NCBI GenBank assembly: GCA_013399305.1
Contig: VXAI01000015.1
Location: forward strand, 6,260,182 to 6,324,181
Origin: Rostratula benghalensis
Taxonomy: Eukaryota; Chordata; Aves; Charadriiformes; Rostratulidae
Reading direction: 5' to 3'
Length of the DNA: 64,000 nucleotides
The notes under the pieces are model-generated. The model had not been told where the DNA came from. It did not search any database and worked only from the letters and a program-made list of their open reading frames with translations. Below, in pieces: positions 1 to 11,000 of the stretch. The stretch's first letter is position 1. Each line of letters begins with the position of its first letter. The position numbers were made by a program, and so were the translations under genes.

Positions 1-3000
1 AATATTCCAGGGCAATAGGCTGCTGCTGTCACTCTTCAGGTAGACATTTAGGCAGAGTTTGATTATTTGGCTGCCTCAAAACACTCAGCATTTCCAAGCC
101 CTAACACTGTAGGCATCACCCCAGCCCATGGCCTCCACTGGGAGAGTGAAATCCAGCTCAAGGCACTGCAAGCTCGCTGGGGTGGGCACAGAGGCTCTTA
201 CTCCAGCCATCTTCATACGCAGACTCCAGCTTAGCCAGAGACGTCTTCAGGGCTCTCACTTTGGCATCATGTGGGGTCCTGGGGCAGGAGCTCAGCAGAA
301 GTGTTGGGCTCATCCTGGCAAAGGCTGTGTCTAAGGTTCCAGCTTAGGCAGGGGAAGGCAGCCCCGTGCCCAGCAGTGTCAGAAGGGGGCCAGGGGCCAT
401 ACAGTGTCTGGCCCGAGCCCCCCAAGGAGCTGCCTGTGCCATGCACCGTGCTCTGCAACAACCTGTGTGGTCGTGTCGCTGTGATTCACCCCCTGGTTTT
501 CCTCCTTCCCTCTGCTTTATGCTTTTCTTGCCCCCCCTCCTCCCCAGTTGTTGTGAAGCACCACATTCCTTTCCTCACAGTCATTTCCATTTTCCAGCCC
601 TGGACTTTGCTTCCAGTCTCTTCTCCGCTTCCTTTGCTCAGATGACCAGTAACAAAGCAATTAGTGATGCTCCCATCAGGCTTTAAAGTCGGTGTGGCAA
701 TAAGGCAGTGAGGGACAGAGGTATTTTGCGCCTCTTACTTGTTCCAGGAATAAGTCACTGGTCTGGTGACACTTGGTTTGCAAGGGTTTTCTGTGAGGCT
801 TAACCCCAAAGTGTCTCTCCAAAAAGTAACTCAGTTCTGCAGCCATTCCAGGTGTCACGTGGATGCTTATTTCACAGGGGCACAATCTGGTTCTGGCCCC
901 TGGGTGTGCGGCACCGGCCTGCGAACGGGAGGCTCTTGGGGTGAGCCAGGACTCAGTTTTGCTCTGGATTCCCTCCACCCCCCAGCTCCCGGAGGCAGAG
1001 CAGGTTCAGGAGCTTTCCCAGACAGGGCTGGGATGAAAGCAAGTCTCCAAGGCTGCTCTGCCCCAGCCAAAGGGTGGGGAACTGCCCGCCCTGGGCCTGC
1101 AGCCCAGGCAGGGCTGTGCCAGCTCCCTGGGCCGGGCCGCCCTCCTTGGCACAGCCTTCAAGGGCTGGGGAGGTGGAGGGTAAGGAGAGTCCAGCCCGCA
1201 GGGTAAGAAGGGAGAGTCCTTCCAGGCAAACCGAAGGAACCAGGCAGGGTGGAGCGCTGGTTTGTCTGGAAAGACGGTGCAGGGAAGCCCTGTAACATGG
1301 GGATAACGTGATAATCTCTGCAAGCAGCAGCAAGGAAGGAGGAGCCCCTTGGCCTGAGCCCCCGGCCAGGCAGCCCACCTGGCTTCACTCCATGCTCAGC
1401 AGGACAGGGAGAGCTCCCCCACCACGGAGGGGGGCTCGGTAGCTTTATTTGCCTGTTCTTAACAAGCCAAATGAAGCTGTTTCCTTTCTGCTCTTATTTT
1501 CTTTGCTGGTTTTCATTGGAATCTGGGCTGGTTTTGATATTGGTGCCTGGTGCTTGTTTGCCTGGCAAACTGCAAAGAGGAAAAGTCTCATTAGAGAGAT
1601 TCCAGGCCTGTGCTTTTGCGGCTGAGGGCTTGGAAACTTCTCATTCCCGCTCCGTGGTCCTCCAGGGAGACCTCCAGCCAGAGCTGGAGAGAGCAGGCTT
1701 GCTACTCAGGCTATCTCAAAGGTAAACCCGGAGTAGCATGAAGGCCTCTTTATCTTAAACATTTCCAGCCTCTTCCAACAGCTTTACAGGTGCTGTTTGC
1801 TTTTCCTCCTTCTGGCGGACGCCATCTCTAAGGCAGAACGTCCCCCTCAAAGATGGAACAAGCCTGGAATCGGCTCCTCAGCCCACAGGGCAGCACCCGC
1901 GCGGCGATGCTGAGCAGCTGTCTGCCTGGCAGGGCTGTTCCACTTGGCAGCCAGACAAAGGACTCAGGAGTAGGAGGAAAACAAGGCTGGGAGGGAAAGT
2001 CACTCCAGATAATACGGCATCTGGCCTGGGAGGAACCATCTCAAAGTGGGGAGCAGGGCTCGGCTGGGGGAAGGAAGCGGGGGGAGAAGGAAGAGGGGGG
2101 GGGGGGAAAGTTTGTCTGGGAGAACTTAAGGGGAGAGCTTGTCAGGAGTAGGCATCCCAACTTCCATCCGAAATCTAAAATCATTGCAAGCCCATCTGCT
2201 GACGTGGGCCAGGCGCTAGGAGAGGATTTCCTGAGGCCTGGCTCATGGCTGCTGCTGCGGCAGCTCTTCTGGCTTCGGCACTCAGCACCGCAGCCCCCCT
2301 TGCCAAGGGTCTCAGAGGGCTGATTCCTGCAGCAGGGGGGGAAGCAATCCAGAGCTCCCAGGGGAGGTTTTAGATGTGAGAAGACAAGGCAATGGGGTAG
2401 AGCTGGGGAATGTGTATTTCTGTTCAGGATTGGGTGTTTCTCGTGCCTTTTGGTGAGGATGGGGCAGTAAGTGGCACAGAGCAGCCAAAAAGCAGATGGC
2501 AGTGGAGGGACACCAAGGGCCATCAGCGTTATCTTGCGAACAAAAACAGCAGGAGGGAAACCTTGTCCCATCAGCAGGAAGCAGCTGTAGGGAACAGAGT
2601 CAGGAATGCAAGAAACTGCAGCAAGGCGATAAGAAGGGAGCAACCACGGAGTCAAAAAGGATAAAATGCACAGTTTCCCCTCTGTGCCAGTGTCCCAGGC
2701 AGCCCCAGGAGCACTCGAGGTGTCCCTGGAGCAGGGCCTGAGGAAGGGGGTGTCCCACACCAGGGTCATTACAACCCAGTTAAGAAAGGTAAGGTACTCA
2801 GCCCTGTAAAGTGCCTTTTGAAAGGTTGTTAGAGCTGACACTCCACTATGTGTGCCCTCCAAAGAGGTTAAGCCTACCTTCACTCAAGACTTAAAAAGCT
2901 TCATTTTCAGCCTAGGCCTGTCAGAGACTTTTCACCTCATTTTGGATGAGCATCTCGGTTTTAGCACAAGAGAGAAGTTTGGGGACTAAATTAGCACTTG

Positions 3001-3784
3001 GGAGTTTGCAGATTACCTTAGTGCTCAGAAACTCGCAGTCGGTGTGTCTATGATTATTTTATGTATGATTCTGGATCCCTACAGAAATGTGGGGATAAAC
3101 ATTTGAATGTAAACGCCCTCCAGAAAAAGGAACAAGCTTCCCACCTCTTCCCCCTTGCTGCTGCACGGGGCTCTGTGGTGGGTAAAGGACAGTCACAACA
3201 TCCCCAGGTGACTCAGTTCATTAAACCTGACAACAATTAATTGCATTGAAATGAATCTGCAAATGTAATGTTTTACACAGGTCAAAAAACACGCCAGGAG
3301 AACACAAGGTCTGTCTGTGCCCTCTGTATTTCTTCTCATTGTTGATTTAGTCCAAGGTGGTAAGAAACAGGCCAGTTTCGAGTTCTCCATTTGCAGGTCT
3401 CCAGGAGCATTGCTGCAGAGCTCTGCAGACACTGATGGCTGTTTTAGCTTTATTTCCAGATAAAAGGGGACAAACAAGTTTGTCTTCAAGCATGGCCCAA
3501 GGGCCCCCAGCTCTACCCCGGGGAGTCATCCCAACAACCAGCTGCCAGTGCCTTCCAACATTGTGCTTTGCATGTGTATTCCTTACCCCTCACCAGAGGG
3601 GCCCGGCATCCAACCTCGTGGAGTTTTGGGAAGGGAAAACCTCCTTGAGATCAGTCAGAGCCTGGCTAAGCAGGAGCTGGAAGCCTTTCTCTGTGGAAAC
3701 ACTGGCTACTGAGTATTCCCAGTGGTTTGGGAGGAGCAGAGGTGAGAAAGTCAAACCAGGAGAGGGAACAGAGAAAATACAAGC

Positions 3785-3821
<37 letters not shown>

Positions 3822-6140
3822 AGAGGGGGACTGGGTGACTATTCCAGATCTTACACAATGGAGAAGAGGTAGCCACACCTGGAAAATGCATTGTTTCTGC
3901 TTGCAAATGACTGAAGAGACAGGAACCTCTTACTGTCCATCCTCTCTTGCTGAAAAACATAAGCACAGATGTTTCTTTTCCAGTTACCTCTCAGTGTGGA
4001 GAAGGCTTGCAAATGTCACACGTGTGATAAAATGGCTCTGCTGTATTTCCTGCTCGATGACTTGGCCACTTGGTGATTAAGAGCTGCTTTTGCTGTCAGT
4101 AAACAAGACCGTACCACCGGTCTGCAGAGCAGGGACCTGTGGCTTGCCCCAAACAGCCTGGAGCTGTAGGTGTTAACACTCCATGCCGGGTTTGCATGTG
4201 GAGAACACAACTCTCAGCGGTGCAAGCCATGCTGCTGACTTAAACCAAGTTTTAACTGCAGGCAGCCCCTCCGAGGGAGCTCAGATCTGTGGTCACCCTG
4301 CTAAACTGTTGGCCCCAGGCCCAAGTGCGATGGTGGTGGTTTTATTCTTGTGACCGCGCAACCAAAGTGAACGCAGAGAGCATATGGCAGAGGGGAACAA
4401 CTTGCAGGTACTTCCTACCCAAGCCAACTTCGGTGATGCCTGCAAAAAAAACCCCCAGAGGCAGCTTGGAGAGTCAGTTGAAGCCCAGCAATAAGGTTTT
4501 CATGTATCAGGGTCCTGTGTCATGTGCCACCACAGCTACCGGTGCCCAGAGAGCTGCAGAGCAGACATAAGGGGCAGAGATGTGACACTGTTCAATTGTT
4601 CTGGCCCTACCTGACCATCTCATCATCCTGACCCTCACCCCTGGCTCCAGAGCTCAGTGTCGTTTGCTGAAGAAAGGATCACCTGTACAGGATTGTCTCC
4701 TTATCCCCCCTCCTGAAATACTGTATACTTTGAGGCTGTCGTTACAACACACAAGTGAAACACAGGGGATCCTGTTCTTCACCCTGTTGCTCAGTTTTGT
4801 GGAGTTAGTGTAAAGCCGTGAAAAACACGGCAAGCTCGGAACAGTCCCATTTTGCACTCAGTTGGTGTGACTGTAAACAACCGCACAGCAATGGAAAATC
4901 CCTGAGTGGCACGGCATGGCCCTTGCCTGCAGGGCTCCGCTGGCCTTCCAGGAATCAACAGAAAGGCACTTATTTACAAATCTGGGAGTGAAGCTTTAGG
5001 GATGCAGAGTTCTAGTCACACAGAGCTGGCTGTGAGGGTTCACTGGTGTGATCTTTCAGGGCTTTAATAAGAATTACGCAGTTAAAGCCCCAAGCACCAG
5101 TGTGAAAATATTGTCACCGAGCGTGTAATTCTGTGAGCGGGGCTCTCGGGTCCCCTCTCTCGCAGAGGGGAGCGGGGGTCAGTGGTTGTACGGATGTGGT
5201 CTGTGCCACTCTGGGCTTCGCCACGATGGCTGGAGCCATGCATTCACACTGGAGATAAAATACTAAACCGTAACAAGATCACACATTTCATCTGGTACCA
5301 CTAATAATCTTTAGATGTTTCTTTCACGCTAGGGCATGAGCCGGGGGGGGTGTTTCAAAGGCCAGCTTGCTTTCCCTACTCTGCCTTGATTCTCCTTTAC
5401 GCAGCGGAAATCATCAAATTGCTCCGTGACTATTTCCATGTTTCTGTGATGGAGATGCTGCCCCTGCCTCCCTCTCCAGAGCAGCCCGCAGTGGGAGATA
5501 CTATGGGCTTAAAGCCCTGTCACTTGCAAGGAATTTGCCCCAGACTTCCACAAGAAGCAGGATCAGGCTCTTTCTGATTGCTGTCACCAGCATTAAGAGC
5601 AGTATATAGCCTTGAATAGACATTAATTAGCATGTGCAATTAAACTACCAAGTACCTCATCGATCTCAGAGTGGCTTCTCTGACCGTACAGGTGTGGGTC
5701 TGAGGCTGAGCTGTGTACAGGAGAGGTTCTCCAGGTCCCGAGCAGCGATATTGGTGTGAATCTGCAATACTTTAATGATTATAGAGGTGCACTTGAGATT
5801 AATTGACAGAAGAAGCAAACCTGAGTATCTCACACCAAAAAATGATGAGTTCTAGAGCGGCAGACACAAGCTGAAAACATTCATAATTTAACCTGTGAAC
5901 TTGAAAAAAAATATTTTTTTTTTTGGTGGTGAAGTTTTACTGCTGTTTGCAATCAGAAAGTAAGTCAATTATCAATGAGATTCGTATTTATTTTTTAATC
6001 CCTCAGAAGCTGCAATCTACATTAACATTCAAATGGAGAGAAATACTGGTTTTGAAAGGGAAAAAAAATAAAAAGGCAAGGCAGATTTTTCCTTGGCGGC
6101 ATCTCGGAAAATAAATAAATCTTTTATTCTAAAATTATCA
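1..6140. other. Intergenic flank upstream of CDK2AP1, no gene recognised
   Basis: I see no exon with convincing coding character or splice sites here. The longest open frame is on the minus strand (2041-2883, 280 codons); it is rich in Ser, Pro and Leu, has no recognisable domain, and is probably chance. The stretch holds a 32-base A run (3788-3819), a short GC-rich hairpin near 5152-5170 and AT-rich sequence at 5900-6130. In the human locus SBNO1 lies on this side of CDK2AP1 in the same orientation, so the far left could be SBNO1 downstream sequence; nothing here proves it. Confidence 0.6.
3788..3819 (+). repeat. Homopolymer A run (32 bases)
   Basis: An uninterrupted run of 32 A bases lies on the plus strand. 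It follows A-rich sequence and precedes a G-rich stretch. It could be the tail of a retroposed copy or simple slippage; I see no recognisable retrocopy body upstream. Confidence 0.9.
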
Positions 6141-6149
6141 ACAGGTATT

Positions 6150-7480
6150 TTCCATCGAAATTAGCCGGGGGGCAGGGGAGAGAAGGGGAATAAACCAGAG
6201 GTGAGGGGCTGCTGCGAGGCGAAGAGGGGAGGCGGGAAGGCAGCGACAGTCGGGCCACCCCGAGGGACGCCTCAGCCTTCCTCCCCTGACAGGGGCGGCC
6301 GGCCGCGGCACCCCCCCGCCGCACGGCGCGGGCAGAACCGATTTAAATGAGAAGTTGTGCCAAAACTTTCCGAAGTTAATTAAAACGCCCCCCCCTCTTC
6401 CTCTTTTCTCGCCGTCGCCGGGCTCCCCGCCGCCCGCCAGCCCGCCCTCCCCTCCCCGCCCGGCTCCTCTCACGGCGGCGTCCCTGAGGGGAGCTCCATT
6501 GTCTGTGAGGGGATGGCCGCGGCACCCCCCGCCGCCGCGCCCCCTCCGCGCCCCCTCTGCGCCGAGGTGCGCGGGGCGGCGGGCCGCCGCGGCGGGTGGC
6601 TGCCTCGTCTCCCCCAAAGTTTTTGGATCCGCGTCTCCTCATGATGTATGGATGATATATTGCATTGTGGGTGTCAATATAACTGACGGCCATATTTGCC
6701 GGTGCTGCTACTGCTGTAAACAACCCAAAGTGTCTGGGAGACACGGAGACGCTTCACTGAATTTCAGGACGCTTCTCCTCCTCCCGCTGGCCATGTCTCT
6801 GGGAATGTCTTACAAGCCCAACTTGAACGCCCACATCCCCGGGACTCCCCTCAACCCGGGTAAGTCGGCGGCGGCAACTGGGTGGCAAGTTTGGGAGGCG
6901 TGCGGCGGGGCGCCGCGGTGCCGCACCGGCACCTGGGCGGGGGGGGGGAAGCCCCGGACTCGAGTTTTTGCCCAGTCCGGTATGGCGGGGCAACGGCTCC
7001 GCGCCGCCATTACCAGCGCCCGCCCGCCGGCCGGGCGCTCTGAGTCCGCACGGCGGCCGCCCCTCCGCCGGAGCGCCGCGCCCGCCGGGTCGGCCCCGCA
7101 CCGCCGCCGCTCCGGGGCTCCGGCCGCCGGGTTTCCTCCATGCTCGGCTCCCCGGGGCGGCTGATTGATCTGGATCAGGAATATTCCGCCGGCGCCTCAG
7201 CGAGGACCGCTGCTGGCGGGACGCCGCAAGTGCCGCTCGCACCGCGCCGCGCCTCGCCTCAGACGCGCGGCCGCCCAGCCGCTCTCCTCAGGCGGAGGGG
7301 CCGCCCCGGGCCGCTCTCCTCAGGCCGAGGGGCTGCCCGGGACCCCGGCCCCGCCGCCCTTCGCCGCCGGGGGGGACCGCCAGCGCCTCAGGGGACTCTC
7401 GGGCATTGCTGCCCCCGAGAGCCTCCCGGCTCCGCGGAGCAGCCCGGGCGGAGGAGCCCTCTCTGCTCGCTGGAGGATTT
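6150..7480 (+). promoter_or_regulatory. CDK2AP1: CpG island promoter and 5' leader of CDK2AP1
   Basis: Composition switches abruptly to very high G+C with dense CpG at about 6150 and decays after about 7480, spanning the first coding exon at 6793-6859. GC-box-like CCGCCC/GGGCGG elements are frequent. Inside it, 6620-6780 is relatively AT-rich and contains a YY1-like core (GCCATATTT, 6689-6697) just upstream of the start codon. The transcription start site cannot be fixed from sequence; the island edges are by eye. Confidence 0.8.
6793..6859 (+). CDS. CDK2AP1: CDK2AP1 coding exon 1
   Basis: Encodes residues 1-22 plus the first base of codon 23; the donor gtaagt follows at 6860. The reading frame is also open for more than 400 bases upstream of the chosen ATG, with an in-frame ATG at 6652. 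The donor is strong and the exon sits within the CpG island. Confidence 0.9.
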
Positions 7481-7990
7481 TTGGAAGGGTGGGCGGCAGT
7501 TGCTCTTAATTTCTTGCAGAATCCCTTTTTAAAAATTATGTCTCTTCCTTGGATTTATACAGAGTCTTTCCAACTTTCTCTCTAAAAAAGTTTCCTTGAT
7601 GGCATTAACTTTTTTTAGGTTTTTTTTTTTTAACATTTCCCCCTCCCTTCGTCTTTTTTAATTTCCCCCCCCCCCCCAAGGTAACAGCGGGGGAGCGTTG
7701 TTTTTTTTTTGCCGTGTGCCGAGGTGTTGGCTGTGGCAGTGGGGTCTCCGTGGCGGGCAGCGAGTGGGAATCGGTGCAGCCCGAACAAAGCCGCAGCAGC
7801 GATTGCTTCGCTGTGGGATATTTGGAGGGGATCTCGCTCATCTGCGCGCCTCGGCTGGCATTAAACAGGACCAAAATGGAGAAGTTGATTCTCACTTAAT
7901 AATATAATAATATTCCCTTCTGCCCTCCCGGCAGTCCCAGCCTGCAGGGCTGGCATCTGCAGCCCGAAATCAGGCTAATTTTCTTGGGTT

Positions 7991-8025
<35 letters not shown>

Positions 8026-11000
8026 TGAGAAGGGAAAGTTTTGCAGTTGGGTTTAGGAAGGAGGGAAATCTGCTCGGGTGAATTTTTTTTTCTTTTTTTC
8101 CCTCCCCCGGCGCCGTTTGGGGTTGTAAATCCTGGGAGATTGCTGAACGAAAGGGATCAACAAGATGCACTTCTATTCTAGCTTCCAGGAGAGCGGCACA
8201 ATCTTATTTTACTGCAAGGAATCGTCACCAGCTGGTGGATGAAGCGGGGGTCCCCGTGCCCCAGACACTTGGATCCTGTGTGGAGCTGAGCTCCGGGGGG
8301 CTGCGAGCGTGTTGGGGCTCAGTGTGCGGGGGCTGTGTGCGGGGAGCACCGAGGGCCCGAGCAGTGTTCTACAGCGGGGTCAGGAAGCAGGGGATGTGCA
8401 GAGGATTTTTTGACAAAAAGCAGAAGTGTCACGGGAGGAGGGGGAAAAAAAAAAGAAACAAAACAAAGCCCAGCAAGGGAAACCGTTCTCCTGCCGGCTC
8501 CCACGAGAACCTGTGCCTTGCTCTCCGGAACAGCCGTAAAATTGCAGGGAAAACAAAGGTGGTATTTTGCGATGGTGGGTGAGGGGTGGGGATTAGGTCA
8601 TGCTATGGGGGGGATCGCAGTCTGGCTGCTCTGCGAGCGAGGGCTGCGAAACCCCGGCTCAGACATGAGCGAGCTGAGTGGTGAAGTTTCTGTCTCCGGT
8701 CCTCTTGCCGCCGTGTCTCTGCTTCCTAACGCTCCGGCTGCAATCAGGGTTTTAGATTCTTTCATGCAGTTTTATCTTTCCCTTCCCCAACCCCCATCCT
8801 CCCCTCGGTCCTTTTTTTCTTTTTTCCTTGTAATGGCAAGTTAGCAGCAGTTTGCTGTCATGCTGGAACTATTCCTGTCTAAGTTGTCCTCTCTTCTGAG
8901 TTCGGATCATCCTCAAACACCCCCAGAATCTTTTCAATGAAAGAACGTCCTCCTCTGAATCCAAAATGGGCTCTCTCTTCCCTCCCTGTCTTCTGCCATT
9001 ATCCTCACGCACCAGCTCTTCCTCTCGCTAGTGGTATTGCCAGCACCGTGGCCTAAGGCCAAGGGAGTTAGACAAAGCAGTCCTTGCAGTTCCACATATC
9101 GCATTCAGAGTGATATGACTGCAAATGGCCCCCTCCTTTTCTGGAGCTTAATTCTGACTTGAAGGAGGTCGCTTCTCTTTTGTGCTTGAATTAAATGCCC
9201 CCCAAACAGGAGGAGGAATCCTAGGTTTGCTTCCCAACCTGGGGTGAAGGACACCCCACCCCATCCCCCGCCCTGTCCTGCGGAGGAGAGGAAAACAGGA
9301 AATCTGTCCCTTTTGGCCTGAAATCAGCCCTGCAGAAGCTTCTCTGTATGAATGCTGAATATTTTGGTCTCGGCCGACGGAGGGCTCTGGGCAGCTGTGG
9401 ATCTCACAGGGATTTTCCTCAGGGAGGTAATGCTGCTTCCCTGCAGTGCAGGGCTTCTGGTGCAGGAGTATTTGGAAAGGCAGTGTCAGCTCCTGGAGCT
9501 GTGTCCTTGCTGCAGAGCTAACTCCTTTCAAGTTTCGGCTGAGAGCGGCCACTCTGCAAAATCATGTTTAAACTGTTCTCAGGAAGGGGCTCAGTGAGAT
9601 GAAGCAATTGTGGTTGATGGGGTGACTGTGTTCTTGCATGGGAGCATGTTGGGGACTCGGCAACCTGGGCTGAAGTCCTGAGGGAGAGGAGCTGGTTGAG
9701 GGGGAGGAAGGCTCTGTGGGTTGTTGGCAGATCTGGGGATGACAGCGGGTGAGGAAAATACAGCTGCTCCACAAGTGACTCAGGATGCTGGAAGCATCCG
9801 GGTGCTGACTCCTCTGCCTTACGCCAGGCTGAGGGAAGGAGAAGGTGTTGTCGCAGCAGAATTTGGTGCCTGTTCCCCTTCCCCATTGCCCAGGTCAGTG
9901 GTGACACTTTACCAAGGGTGTCTGCAACCAGGCTTGCAGCAAATTATTAGTCACCTTCTTGGAGAGCCTGTGCTCTGGGAATTGTGCCCCTCCGTGTAGC
10001 ACTCCAGGCTGTCAGTTCCAAAGTGTCTGCTCTTTGGGAGACCTATTTAATCTCCTGCACAAGCAGCTTCTTGGCCTGGGCAGTAAAAAAGGGACTTTGT
10101 TAGGTGCTTGCAATGCAGTGGTTCTGCCTTCCCCCTCACCTGACCTTGCAATGTCCCACAGAAACCTCTGCCACCCTTTCTAACAGCCATGTTTTGATTT
10201 GTTTGTACTCTCTAGCTTATCATATTGAATCCTGCAAACTGCTCTTTACTCCTCATCTGTCTTGTGTTTTGTGTTGTTTAGCTGTTTCTCTGTAAGAGGG
10301 CCAGCTGCTGAGCTGAGGTGAAGTAGAGCATCTCCATTGACTTCAGTGGGACCACAGAGATTTACACCAGATGTGAACTGGTCTGTAGTTTGTCTTTCCC
10401 CTTGTATCCATGTGTTTTCTGGCTCCGTGGATGTTCACCAGCATTCCCATTTTGTTCAGAGTTTGTACAGGTCAGAGAAAGGTAGTTTTAAGGTGCAGCA
10501 GCCAGCAGAAACAGCTTGGGATTTTCTTTTGGTTTTATTCTAATTCTTGCAGAAACGTCCGGTTTCAAGACAAAACCCAGTTCCTGTCACAAAATTTAAA
10601 AAATGTTGGATGTAGCATCTGGAAAAAAACAAATACCATCAGACTGTGACAAGAGAAGGAGCTGCCTCCTGGCTCCACGTGAAAAAGTGGTGGCCTGTAC
10701 AACAAGGTACCGCTGTAGCCGAGGACCAGCATGGCTGTCAGCACACCTGCCACACCTCACAGCAGCCAGAGGTTTCTTAGTGAAAAACGCAATTTCTTGC
10801 TGAAAGGTGAAAGAAAAAGAATTTCCTTAACTGAGGTTGTAGCTTGCAACTGGGGAGACCAGTTTCATTCAGTCGTGAGAAATGACACCAAGCACAGTAG
10901 GCTGTTCCTTATGTTATTAAGACTGCAGTGCAGACTTGCATAAGCAAATGGCTTGCTTGTCGCCCTTTACAGAGACAGCTTATGTTTGATATTGTTGTCC

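Noticed and set aside
6138..7532. Multiple Pro/Arg/Ala-rich ORFs around CDK2AP1 exon 1
   Set aside because: High-GC artefacts, except the short in-frame segment directly upstream of the CDK2AP1 ATG, which is reported as a finding.
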